Positions 47,035 through 57,087 are shown, counted from the stretch's first letter. The stretch is DNA of 64,000 bases from Lepus europaeus (GCF_033115175.1 NC_084834.1:89078462-89142461), one strand, 5' to 3'. A program made the numbers and translations. Notes: a model not told the origin generated them from the letters alone.

Positions 47035-47720
47035 GCGACCTCAGCGCAGCGGTCACTCGAGGCCTCTGGGTCCAGGCGGCGCCCCGAGCGGCCCCGGAAC
47101 CAAAGCGCCAGCCTCCGCCGGCGCCCGGGCAGCGTTTCCCGGCGCACCGGAGGGGAAGGTCTGGCCGGCGGGGCTTGAGCGGCCGGGACGCCGCGCGGCT
47201 GGCGGAGGGCGCGCCGGGCAGCGGTCGCCGGCAGCCGGACCATGCTCAGTGGAGCACGCGGCAGGCTGGCCTCCGCGCTGCGGGCGTCCGGGGTCGGCCG
47301 TCGGTGCCTGCGCGCGACTGGGTCGCGGCTCTCGGCAGATCGGAGCGAGCAGCCGCCCAGCGCCTTCGACCCGGCGCTGCTGGAGTTCCTGGTGTGCCCC
47401 CTGTCCAAGAAGCCGCTCAGGTGAGAGCCCGGCGTCGGGCTTCCCTCTGCCGCCTGCTGTGGCGGGGAGCGGGCCGGGCGAGCGTGCGGCCCCCCAGAGC
47501 CGCTGGGGGGGCTGGGTCAGCCCAAGTATCCTCCGCTGCCATTTTCTGGAGGCCGGGGCGGGGCCGAGCCCACACCTGCCAGACCGAATCGCCGGCCGCA
47601 GGCCTGGGTCGGAGCCTTTTTGGGGGGTCCGGCGCGTTACGCCCAGCGGGCGGACTCCGGGACGCTCCCCACCCCCCGGACCAGCCCCAGGCGTGCGGCG
47701 AGGCCTGGACAAAGGTCCCG
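47035..47720. promoter_or_regulatory. CpG island promoter of PYURF/PIGY
   Basis: This is the only long GC-rich, CpG-dense stretch in a window that is otherwise AT-rich and CpG-poor. It covers the 5' flank, exon 1 and the start of intron 1. No TATA box is visible upstream of the ATG at 47242. A GC box (GGGGCGGGG) lies at 47555-47563 and a YY1-like GCCATTTT near 47538. This fits a housekeeping CpG-island promoter. The exact transcription start cannot be read from sequence. Confidence 0.85.
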
Positions 47721-49061
47721 CAGCGATTGGAGGAGTAGGAGTCTGACAAGGCCAAGGCATTCCGGTTTCTAAGCCGCCCAGCTGACGCCTGACAGTCTTG
47801 CACTGGAGCCCAGCGGCTCGCTCAGTTGCGGGCCAGCTGGTTTCTGCAAAAGCCGCTTTAAGCCTAGACCCAGTTCTTGGGGACACAGCTCTACAGTTCC
47901 AGGCTATTAAAACTGCATATGGACAAAACTAGTATTTCCTACGACATAAACTAAACACTGAAGTGTTACCAGTGGTGGCGGCGTTTGGTGCAGCGCCCAA
48001 GGCCCAGCTTGGGACACCACATCCCGAATCGGAGTTCCTGTCTGAGTGCCTGGGTCAAGTCCTGTCTCCCCCGGATTCCAGCTTCCTGCCAATGTGCACC
48101 TGGGAGGCTCAAGTAGCTGGGCCTCTGCCACCCATGAGAGAGACCCGGATCGAGGCCCCGGCTTCAGCCTGGCCTAGTCCTGGCTGCTCAGGCTGATCAG
48201 GGAGTGAGCAAGTGAATGAAGATGGCGCTCCCTGTAGCCTCCCCCCATCTGCCTTTCAAATAAATAAAAACAAATTTTAAGAAAATGTTCTCTGGTTATC
48301 TTTGGGTGGTACATTGCTAGCAAGTTTTACTTTCGTATTTTCTAGTATGTTTCTCTGTAATGGAGAGTCCATTTTAACCCTTGAAATTCCCATTTGATCA
48401 TTGAGCCTTTCAGCTCACTGTCTAGCTCCCTACACACTCACTGGTTTCCAGTTTGTTTCTGCCTTCTCCTCTTTCTCAATTTTTATTTTGCATATTTTTA
48501 TTTTTTCAGTGATTCCTTTCTAATAGATCAGTTAAGTTTCTTTCTTTAGGATTCTGAAATTGAGAAAGTTGAGTTTTTCTCTACTTTCTGTTCCAGTAGT
48601 TAAGTGGGCGGGTTTTGGAGTTCACCAAAGTAATGAGGGGATATTTGGGTAAAAGGAGATCTTTTGTTACTGGTATTAAAAAAGTTAAGCCATAACTGGA
48701 GAATAAAGTGAACAAGAGCATCAGAGAAATTGACTAAAAAGGAGACAGTTATAGGGTCTAAGAATTTTCCAAGAGAAATAATTGAATTGGCTGTTGCTAG
48801 AGATTATTCTGGGATTAATACTATGCCAAGAATGGGGAAGTGATGTTATTTATTGAGCGTCAGGCTCTCCCAGGCATTTTGTTTTCCACAGTTCATTTTA
48901 TCCTTTTTCCCCCTCCCAGATATGAAGCATCAACAAATGAATTAATTAATGAAGAGCTGGGAATAGCCTATCCAATCATTGACGGGATTCCTAATATGAT
49001 ACCACAGGCAGCAAGGATGACCCATCAAGATAAGAAGCAAGAAGAACCGGAGCAGCACTAG
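47242..49061 (+). CDS. PYURF: PYURF (PREY), mitochondrial Trm112-like protein, two exons
   Basis: The CDS joins 47242-47420 and 48920-49061 (intron 47421-48919, GT...AG) and encodes 106 aa. Residues 1-35 are rich in Arg, Ala and Ser with almost no acidic residues, as in a mitochondrial presequence. Residues 43-92 form the Trm112/UPF0434-like domain: DPALLEFLVCPLSKKPL, then ELINEELGIAYPIIDGIP, then a PQAAR end. Only one Cys (C52) remains where bacterial relatives carry a CPxC pair. The splice creates Arg60 (AG|A). The start codon has A at -3 and is the first ATG of exon 1. The family is known to stabilise SAM-dependent methyltransferases in complex I assembly (NDUFAF5) and coenzyme Q synthesis (COQ5). 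Human PYURF is 114 aa as I recall, and the difference lies in the variable linker after the presequence. PIGY follows in the same exon. Confidence 0.96.
47421..48919 (+). other. PYURF: PYURF/PIGY intron 1
   Basis: The donor is CAG|GTGAG and the acceptor follows a C/T tract ending CCTCCCAG. The first 300 bp are still CpG-rich. A lagomorph SINE lies at 47973-48285. The remaining bases, 48290-48919, show no recognised element. Confidence 0.93.
47973..48285 (+). mobile_element. Old diverged CSINE in PYURF intron 1
   Basis: It starts GGTGGCGGCGTTTGGTGC and ends TTTCAAATAAATAAAAAC. Sense to the gene. Its body is unusually CpG-rich for an old SINE because it adjoins the CpG island. Confidence 0.85.
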
Positions 49062-49150
49062 ACCATAATTTTTAAAAACCAGAGCACTAACTGTTCTCAA
49101 TACCATATCCATTTTAAAACAAGGTGGCAGGTATTAAGTGGGAGAAGAGA

Positions 49151-49366
49151 ATGTTTCTGTCTCTTCCTACACTGACCGTCCTTATTCCACTGATTTCTCT
49201 CACAGGTCTTTTCTACGCAGCCTCTGTGGAAGAAAACTTCCCACAGGGCTGCACTAGCACCTCCAGCTTCTGCTTCTACAGTTTGCTCCTGCCCATTACC
49301 ATACCAGTGTATGTGTTCTTCCACCTCTGGACTTGGATGGGGATTAAACTCTTCAGGCATAACTAA
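49151..49366 (+). CDS. PIGY: PIGY, GPI-GlcNAc transferase subunit Y
   Basis: This intronless 71-aa frame lies inside PYURF exon 2, 89 nt after the PYURF stop. PIGY is a small ER membrane subunit of the complex that transfers GlcNAc to phosphatidylinositol, the first step of GPI-anchor synthesis, where it binds PIGA. Two hydrophobic segments are visible (about residues 4-24 and 41-64), separated by a short polar loop with VEENFPQGCTST, and the protein ends in GIKLFRHN. Length and sequence agree nearly residue for residue with human PIGY as I remember it. The frame stays open upstream to a GTG at 49124, but the first ATG is at 49151, with A at -3, and it matches the family start. It can only be expressed from the PYURF mRNA or from an unseen internal promoter. 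Confidence 0.96.
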   Translation: MFLSLPTLTVLIPLISLTGLFYAASVEENFPQGCTSTSSFCFYSLLLPITIPVYVFFHLWTWMGIKLFRHN

Positions 49367-49819
49367 GGGAGCCAGAGCCAAGGTGGTGTGTAGATTCGTG
49401 ATGTCTAGGGCATCCATCTCTGCAAGCTCAACTAGGTGGAAATGCTGGGGAGACATTGCATTTTGCGGAAAGATGATTTGCCTTGCTTCTCAGGATTGGG
49501 CCTACAAGAGAATTAAGCTGCAGGAGCTTCTTTTATTGTACTCTAATTCTGACAGCCCTTGTGTTTTGAAGGTTCTGACATAACTGCTGTGTCAGAAGGA
49601 ACCTTGTAACAGAGTGTCTTGTTGGAGGTTAACGCCCCTAATACTCATCTGGTGACCATTACCCCATTCATCTAAAAGTTAGCCACTTGTAATTTTGTTT
49701 GTTTAGCTTCAAGCTTGTTGGTAAAGTGACATGGTAGGGATGACCGAAATAATCTCAAAGGACCTGTATGATGTAGTTATAAAGAAATGCATTTAAACTA
49801 GTGTGACATAAAACTGTAT

Positions 49820-49825
49820 AATAAA
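49820..49825 (+). terminator. AATAAA poly(A) signal, proximal
   Basis: An exact AATAAA lies 454 nt after the PIGY stop. It is the first canonical hexamer after both reading frames. Confidence 0.6.
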
Positions 49826-49903
49826 CTGGAAATTTCATGTACTTAAAAATCCTTAGTTTGTAAAATAACCTGCATTTCTTTGGTATCAAATGCTTATATT
49901 ACT

Positions 49904-49909
49904 AATAAA
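49904..49909 (+). terminator. AATAAA poly(A) signal, distal
   Basis: This is a second exact hexamer, 84 nt beyond the first. Either could be used, and an A-run at 49924 marks a possible cleavage zone. Confidence 0.5.
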
Positions 49910-50059
49910 ATGATACTTTCCCATAAAAAAACAGTTTGCAGGAATTTTTGCTTTGTCAAAAGAATATGGTATTAAGGGAGGGAAAATGAAGATGCTCTGA
50001 ATGTATGCTGTTTGCAGAGGCACTTAACACACAAAGTAGTCATTTTCTGGGACCGTGGG

Positions 50060-50072
50060 GCCCTCTGGTGGG
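50060..50072 (-). promoter_or_regulatory. CTCF-like motif just downstream of PIGY
   Basis: The - strand reads CCCACCAGAGGGC, a near-perfect CTCF core, about 150 bp past the distal poly(A) signal and in non-repeat DNA. Confidence 0.5.
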
Positions 50073-50424
50073 TAGGGATGGAGTAGGAGGACTTCACATA
50101 GCTGATTGTGTCCTATTGAGTGTAGAGCCATGTTTTGAGCCACATTTAAGTTCCTTTCCTGCCTTTGGAGGTTTGTTTAGCATTCCTAAGGCCATAGGCA
50201 TTTGACATTAACAGATCCTGATTTTCCAGAATTTCCAAGATGATTGAACTCTGTATAGTATTTCAGGAGTATAGCATAAATATTCTAGTAGTTACCCTAA
50301 AGTAACCTAAAAACGAATATTAATTGATTTCTGTTAGAATCTTAGAGTAATTTAGGAGATGTTTTGGACAATGATTCTAATCCATTAGAAGGAAATTAAA
50401 ACATGATAGTGATATATTTTCTTT

Positions 50425-50701
50425 CTTTCTTTTTTTTTTTTTTTTTTTTTTTTTTTGACAGGCAGAGTTAGTGAGAGACAGAGGGAAAGGTCTTCCTTCC
50501 ATTGGTTCACCCCCCAAACAGCCACTACGGCCGGCGCGCTGCACCAATCTGAAGCCAGGAGCCAGGTGCTTCTCCTGGTCTCCCATGCAGGTGGAGGGCC
50601 CAAGCACTTAGGCCATCCTCCACTGCCTTCCCTGGGCCACAACAGAGAGCTGGACTGGAAGAGGAGCAACTAGGACAGAATCCGGCACCCCAACTAGGGC
50701 A
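50425..50701 (-). mobile_element. CSINE, young form, cut short
   Basis: A T-run then GACAGGCAGAGTTAGTG. It stops at CCCCAACTAGGGC, about 60 bp before the usual 5' end. Confidence 0.92.
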
Positions 50702-51135
50702 CTGAATTCACCTGACGCTTAGCTTAGCCCAGAGCAGGCATGTGCTTCCTGAGTGAGCACATGGCTCCCCCAAGCCACTTCACAACTCCACACCTCACCT
50801 TTAGGGCTAGAAATCCTTCCCCTGCTTCTTTTATAAAACTGTGGAGGATGAAACTAAGTTTGACCGGTGAAATTCCTTGGTAAAGAACCAAGTGAAGCTG
50901 ACGACAGTGTGCTGGCGAATCAGGAGCTCTGCAGACCTGTTCCCCAGTGAGACAAACCCACCTGGGGAAAATTGTAAAACAACCTTTTAAAATCTCCGGA
51001 AACTGTCCTGAGGGCATATAGCAATCAAAACAGTCCAGAAACTCTACAGTATAAAAAGGGTGAGTTTGTGGCTCTTGAACTCCCAACCAGCCACTTTCCA
51101 CACTCAGCTCACAGTGGTGGCCACTCCAGAAGGGT
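50702..51135. other. Unassigned block, possible LTR fossil
   Basis: A TATAAAAAGG at about 51050-51059 follows a U3-like stretch and precedes CTCTTGAACTCCC. No family recognised and no internal region. The 140-aa - strand frame has no support. A broken fossil if it is an LTR. Confidence 0.25.
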
Positions 51136-51327
51136 GTAGCCACCAACAGGAGGCTTTTTCCCCCAGCCTCTGGGTGAGATGGTATTTCCTGGTATGTGTA
51201 GCTCCTGGAATAGTAAATGCAATTATGGGATATAAAACTATAAATGCAATTTCTTCCCCTTTCTTAACTGGCAGCACAATTATAGAAAACAGAATAACAA
51301 CAATTGTATTTGGGGGCCTATAATGTG
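51136..51327. other. Unassigned sequence
   Basis: Nothing recognised. Confidence 0.35.
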
Positions 51328-51457
51328 TAAGGGAGTCTTCAAAAAGTTCATGGGAAATGTGTATTATAAAAACTACATATGATGCCATTTTTTTTGCACC
51401 AGAATAAGCATATATTTTAATTCTATCTTCAATGAGTGTTTTGAAGTACCCTCACAT
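51328..51457 (+). mobile_element. Mariner-derived MITE
   Basis: GTCTTCAAAAAGTTCATGGG at the left and GTTTTGAAGTACCCTCACA at the right, with TTTTGCACCAGAATAAGC between. Confidence 0.72.
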
Positions 51458-51473
51458 AGAACATATTTATTGT

Positions 51474-51788
51474 TTTTTGTTTTGTTTTGTTTTTGTTTGT
51501 TTGTTTTGGACAGGCAGAGTAGACAGAGACAGAGAGAAAGGTCTTCCTTTGCCATTGGTTCACCCCCCAATGGCCGCTGCGGCCAGCGCATCGCGCTGAT
51601 CCGAAGCCAGGAGCCAGGTGCTTCTCCTGGTCTCCCATGCAGGTGCAGGGCCCAAGGACTTGGGCCATCCTCCACTGCACTCCCTGGCCATAGCAGAGAG
51701 CTGACCTGGAAGAGGGACAACCGGGACTAGAACCCAGTGTGCCGGCGCTGCAGGCGGAGGATTAGCCAATTGAGCCGCGGCGCTGGCC
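51474..51788 (-). mobile_element. CSINE, young form
   Basis: Target duplication AGAACATATTTATTGT at 51458-51473 and 51789-51804. Confidence 0.95.
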
Positions 51789-51804
51789 AGAACATATTTA
51801 TTGT

Positions 51805-52129
51805 AAAAGCACATAGGACATGGATTAAGCAGAGCTGTATTTAGAATAGAGAAATGATACTAGATGGTAACTTGAATTTACAGGAACACATATAAAGATA
51901 AATAATAAAGTTAATATAGCTAATGATATATACAGTACTTGTTTCCTTTTCTTTCAGTTTCTTTCACAGACATCAAATTACATATTGCTGGGTTTGTAAT
52001 AGAAGTAATATGCATGGCAATCATAGCACACAAAAGAGGGGGAAGGGAATACAGATACATAAAAGTAGTGTTTCACTGCCTTACTGTCACACTTTTGAAC
52101 AAATGTGCAGTCTTAAAAGATCTTTTAGC
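51805..52129. other. Unassigned, possibly L1-related
   Basis: AT-rich. It directly precedes an L1 3' fragment but no clear landmark was found. Confidence 0.35.
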
Positions 52130-52722
52130 TGCTGGTGAGACTACAAAATGCTGAAACTTCTTTGTAAAACAGTTGATAATCCCTAAAAGATTAAACATAG
52201 AGTTACTATATGACCCCACAATTCCACTCCTAGGTACATATCATTCACCCAAGAGAAATGAAAACTTATGTCCACACAAACATTTTTAGAAGCAAATGTT
52301 CACAGAAGCATAATCCATAATAGCAAAAAAAATTTTAATGAAAGGTAGAAACAACACAAATGTTTGTCACTTGATGCATGTTAGATAAAATGTGGTATGA
52401 ACACCATGAAACTTGGCAATAAAAAAGGATTGAGTACTGATCTATGCTGCAACACAAATGAAATCTGAAAATGTTATGCTAAGTGAAGAAGCTGGTTTTC
52501 AAAGATCACAAATCGTTTGATCTCTTTTACATGAAATGTCCCTAATAGGCTAATTTATGGGGATGGACAGCAGATTAGTGGGTACCCAGGGCTGGAGACG
52601 GAGATATGGCTACAAGGCACAAGTTTTCTCTTTGGATAATGAAAACAGTCTAAAATTGTGATGGTTGTACACTTCTGTGCATATACTAACACCATTCAGT
52701 TGCATATTGTAACATGGCTGAA
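52130..52722 (+). mobile_element. Old L1 3' fragment
   Basis: CCCCACAATTCCACTCCTAG, AATGGTAGAAACAACAC-like wording and GTGGGTACCCAGGGCTGG are L1 3' landmarks. It ends AGTTGCATATTGTAAC. Confidence 0.82.
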
Positions 52723-52727
52723 TGAGA

Positions 52728-53433
52728 GTAATCCCCCCTAGTCTGTGGGGCACACATTCTGAAGCCGCCAGTGGATGCCTGGACCACAGAGAGGACCTGC
52801 TATGGTGTGGATGTGGTCTGACTGTCCTGTAAAGGTTCAGATGTCAGCAGCTTGGTTCCCAGGGTGACCATGTGATAGGTGGTAAAACAATGAAGAGATC
52901 GGGCCTACTGGGAAGTCACTGGGGGCGCTGTCCTTGGAAGAATTTAAGGTGGTTCTCATGGCAACCTGGTTAGAGTTCATGAGAAGGTTGTTCTAAGAGA
53001 GCAAGCCTGACCCTTCCCACTCTGACTCCCTGTCTGGCATCGTGATCTCCCCCTCCTTCACCACCCTTGATCTTGTGATGTTATCTGAGCGGAACCAACT
53101 TCGACGCAATGTCCTAGAACCTCCAAAACTGGGAGCTAAAGAAGCCTCTTTCCTTTATACGTTTCCCAGCCTTGGGTATTTGGGTATAGCAACAGAAAAC
53201 TAAGACAGTAGCAAACTTTCTACATACTACATTTTCTCTTATACATGCATAACCCATGATATAGTTTATTACTTAAGCAAGGAGATAAACAATAATAAAA
53301 TAGGCAACTATATTATAGTGAAAGTTATGTGAATGTTTCTCTTGAAACAGTCAAGGCAAATACTCATATTTTTGCACTGAAGTTGACCATGAGTAACTGA
53401 AACAGCAGAAAGTGAAACCAAGGATGGAGGGAG
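52728..53433 (+). mobile_element. Tigger-type (TcMar) transposon, split by an LTR
   Basis: Left end CCCCCCTAGTCTGTGGGGC with CCAGTGGATGCCTGGACCAC. Right block TATACATGCATAACCCATGA, AAAGTTATGTGAATG, then GAGTAACTGAAACAGCAG. No intact transposase frame. Confidence 0.7.
52799..53215 (+). mobile_element. MaLR LTR (MST/MLT1-like) inside the Tigger
   Basis: It opens TGCTATGGTGTGGATGTGG and closes TATAGCAACAGAAAACTAAG ACA. A broken, non-coding solo LTR fossil, younger than its Tigger host. Confidence 0.78.
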
Positions 53434-54346
53434 GCCGCCATGTGTTCACGTGAAGTACAGCTCAATAAAGCTGCTACCAAGACCTAACCAAACTAAAACA
53501 AAAGCAATATCCAAATGTGCAGCCCAAGTTCAAGTCATTTCCTGACTAGAAGCCAGCCAAAAGTAGAAGGCAGGTCTTAAGCCTTCTACATTTTATCTAC
53601 CACAAGGCGCTACCTCTAGTGATCCTCTCAGGACACATTTTGTTGGGAATTCTTCCAGCAGGTTTCCAGCATCTCTCTCTCATATTTCTCACTGGAGAAC
53701 AGCCTGACTTCCTGTTAATGGGGATTCTCCTTTGCCAGCTTCCCATGCCACACACCAGCACACCGACCCCAGCTCCTCCAGCTGTGGCACCTGATGAACA
53801 CGTTCTCCTCACCAGTCTGGAACTACTGCCCACGCCTCGGTAATTCCTTCACCAGCATCAGGAGACCACCTGCTTCCCTAGAGCCTCTTAAAGGATGATC
53901 TTCCTAAGCGCCCCAGCTGCATCGCTGATAGGGATCATCTTCAACCAGCTCATTAGTGAGATCTTTCCCATTAGCTCTAGATGAGGCTCCCACTCTGAGG
54001 GAGCAAAATAAAGGGATCTGGTATGATCTCTGCTCACTTCCGGTCCTGAAAAGAGAAGGCTTTTGCGGGAGACTCCTCCGAACCTCAGACTGCGTCTGTG
54101 AGATGGAGGAAACGATGCACACTTCCAGAGCAGGTGGGAGGCTTTTTGTTTTCTTGTTGCTGTGGTTTCCAAAGAATTTATTTAATCAGACTTCCTGACT
54201 TCATTTTAACAGGGACTGCAGACGATTCTAGCTTATGAAAAGTAGAGTTTGAGGAAGCAGTTTTAACCTTCATTGTGTGTCAGAGTACATAAACAACAAA
54301 ATTAAATTATAACTTATGCATAAAGATTTTATACTAACAGATACCT
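53434..54346. other. Unassigned intergenic sequence
   Basis: Short frames on both strands (53597-53843, 53888-54198) have no family or splice support. Confidence 0.4.
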
Positions 54347-54696
54347 ATTTTTTTTTCTTTTTTTTCTTTTGACAGGCAGAATGGACAGTGAGTGAGACAG
54401 AGAGAAAGGTCTTCCTTTTCCGTTGGTTCACCCCCCAATGGCCACTGCAGCCGGTGCGCTGTGGCCGGCGCACCGCGCTGATCTGAAGCCAGGAGCCAGG
54501 TGCCTCACCTGGTCTCCCATGCGGGTGCAGGGCCCAAGGTCTTGGGCCATCCTCCACTGCACTCCCGGGCCACAGCAGAGAACTGGCCTGGAAGAGGAGC
54601 AACTGGGACAGAATCCGACAACCTGACCGGGACTAGAACCTGGGGTGCCAGCACCGCAGGTGGAGGATTAGCCTAGTGAGCCGTGGCGCCGGCCCC
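54347..54696 (-). mobile_element. CSINE, young form
   Basis: A TTTTTTTTCTTTTGACAGGCAG opening and GTGGCGCCGGCCCC at the end. Confidence 0.94.
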
Positions 54697-55861
54697 TAAA
54701 TATTGTTTTAAAAATTAAATCCTATGTATACAGTTGTATTCATAAAGATGAGTATGCAAAACCAAAAGCTATACAACCATGAGAAACACTAACAGCAAAT
54801 CCAAGTGCAAATGAAGATAGTCCTCTGAACTTGCATGTTTAACTGTGTGTTAAAACCCACCCATCTTTCAGTCCTTTTCTTGTACACTCTTCTGGATCTA
54901 CATTATTCGTACTGGTTGGATCCCTGGACTTTATTTCATTTTCTGTGCAACATTCTACACACACCTGTGTCATTGGCTGCTGCTGTGGGGGCTGGACATC
55001 CTTCTGGGTGTCCACTGCCAATCCCTGTGTAGCACGGAGGTCCTTCTGTTTCCAAACACAACACAGAGTGTCGCTGTCCAAGTGAGAGTTTAACTGATGT
55101 AGAAAATACAAAATTACCTGGCACAGCCAAGAGCCATGTACAGTGAGAAAGGCCGGCCCCTTCCTTGTGCTGGTTTCAGGCAATGCTCCGTTCGGAGGAG
55201 ATTGTTGTCCTCTCTCTGTGCCACCAGATGGCGCTTTTCACTAACATATGGGACACTGGCAACCAAGTGCTAAGAAGGAACCAGAGGACTGCCCTTATGG
55301 AATGTGGAGTGAAGTAGCCTTGTCCCAGACGTCTGTTTAGCATTTTCTAGAATGCAATGACAGCCAGGAGAATGACAAAAGATGGGTGGGAATAACCCAG
55401 ACAGCCGGGGAGGCAGAACTGAAGAGAAGTGAAGAAAGGGAGTGAGGAGAGTGGGATGGGAAGTGGCTCATTCAGGAGACAGAATCGTCACAAAGGCTGG
55501 TAACAGGGGTGGTGGGAGGCGAGGCTGCAGCTGTACACAGGGCACATCACATCAGATTTTGTTGCTTGGCTCTTCTGCCCAGAAAAAGAAGAAAAAAAAA
55601 AAACAGAAAAACCCAAAAGTATGTACAAGATTACAAAATTACTGTATCCCTGTGGTTAGGTGCTCGTATTTGCACTGTCTAACCCAGTAGCCATTCGTGA
55701 TGTGCAGATACAGAGCCCTTGAAGTGTGCCTAGTGTGAATGAGGAACTGAGTTTAAATTTCTAAAAAAAGCCACACATTGAACAGCACAGCTCTAGATGG
55801 ACTGTTTTGCTCACTACTGCCAATGAAAACATCTCTCTTAAAAATTCTTCAAAGAACACTG
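54697..55861. other. Unassigned sequence carrying a CTCF-like motif
   Basis: 1.2 kb without a recognised repeat. The 114-aa - strand frame at 54839-55183 has no support. Confidence 0.4.
55221..55234 (+). promoter_or_regulatory. CTCF-like motif
   Basis: CCACCAGATGGCGC is a strong match to the CTCF core in + orientation. It lies between the PIGY and HERC5 3' ends. Confidence 0.5.
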
Positions 55862-55863
55862 GA

Positions 55864-56175
55864 GGCCAGTGCCACGGCTCACTTGGCTAATCCTCTGCCT
55901 GTGGCGCCAGCACCCCGGGTTCTAGTCCCAGTTGGGGCGCCGGATCTGTCCCAGTTGCTCCTCTTCCAGTCCAGCTCTCTGCTGTGGCCCGAGAAGGCAG
56001 TGGAGGATGCCCCAGGTACTTGGGCCCTGCACCTGCATGGGAGACCAGGAGGAAGCACCTGGCTCCTGGCTTTGGATTGGCGCAGCACGCTGGCCATAGT
56101 GACCATTTGGGGGGTGAACCAATGGAAAGAAGACCTTTCTCTCTGTCTCTCTCTCACTGTACACCCTGCCTGTCA

Positions 56176-56203
<28 letters not shown>
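55864..56203 (+). mobile_element. CSINE, young poly(A) form
   Basis: It starts AGGCCAGTGCCACGGCTC and ends GCCTGTCAAAA with an A-run of about 27. Imperfect flanking repeat AAAGAACACTGG / AAAGAACAACGCTGG. Confidence 0.94.
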
Positions 56204-56206
<3 letters not shown>

Positions 56207-56269
56207 AACGCTGGAGTCTCATCCACAGAATGGGTCCACGTTTTCAGATGGTGCCTGGGATTCCAGCCC

Positions 56270-56980
56270 TCATAAAGTTCTATTGGACTGTGTTGGTCTA
56301 TAGGTAAGGAGACCGGTTGCAAGGCTACTGCAGTAACACAGGAGAAGATGATAGCTTAAACTAGGGCATGGGTAGTGGGATGCAGAGGGATTTAGAACTA
56401 GAATCATCAAGAGTTGACTGATGTATAAAGAACAGAGAGCCGAAGAAGAGGGAAGAATGGAAGATGGCTCTGCCTGGAGTTATCCATGGTACTACTCCCA
56501 GTGAAGTACAGGAATAAACAGCTGGGGAAATGAAAAATGATAACTTCAATCGTGAACACATTGAGAGTAAGGAGTGGAGACAGACTCCACAGAATACTGG
56601 CTGTGCTACAGGTAAGTATACCAGCTGCTGTGATTTGTATTCTATACCTGAGTCCCATCTGCATGATGTGGCTAACTGAAGTCCCGTGGTTATCAAGAAA
56701 GACGTGTAGACACAGGGGAGTCTAAGAAAAGCATTCAGAGGAAATGGAAAAGGAGTGACCGTTCTAGCAGTTCACAACAACTGGAAGGGGAAAAGCAATC
56801 AACAGCTGAAAACACTACTCAAGATGGAAATGGGCAAGTTTCCACTGAAATTTGCAAGAGAGTCATCAGTGGCTTTTCCCAGAGCAGTAGAGTGGGAAAG
56901 GTGAGAGGTTGGAGGGCAGACCACAGGGCTAAAGAGAGAATAAAGTAGGAGGCAGGGACAGCAACTGTAGATGTTTATGG
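56270..56980 (-). mobile_element. L2 LINE fragment
   Basis: GGAGACCGGTTGCAAGGCTA, GGATTTAGAACTAGAATCATC and AGAGTTGACTGATG follow the L2 complement at first. The later part is less certain. Confidence 0.45.
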
Positions 56981-57087
56981 AAAAACAGGAAGAAAGGCAA
57001 AGAAAATATACAAGGGGTCTTCAGAAAGTTACAGGAAAAATGTATATTGTAAAGAAATTACATCAATTTAAAAAGTTCTTTTGCAAA

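Larger units (their letters stand above)
49367..49925 (+). other. PYURF/PIGY 3' untranslated region
   Basis: This is the non-repetitive sequence between the PIGY stop and the candidate poly(A) signals at 49820 and 49904. No transposon was recognised in it, which fits exonic DNA. The end is inferred from the hexamers. Confidence 0.7.

Noticed and set aside
47175-47738. 187-aa + strand frame overlapping PYURF exon 1
   Set aside because: It runs through the real donor site into the intron in another frame. It is a GC artefact.
47053-47886. 277-aa open frame on the - strand across the PYURF CpG island
   Set aside because: Long GC-rich stretches lack stops by chance. It has no domain, overlaps PYURF exon 1 in antisense and shows no splice or conservation sign.
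49124-49150. Nine-residue N-terminal extension of PIGY
   Set aside because: It begins at GTG, not ATG. The family starts at the ATG at 49151.
50724-51146. 140-aa - strand frame after PIGY
   Set aside because: It lies in an unassigned LTR-like block and matches no protein family I know.
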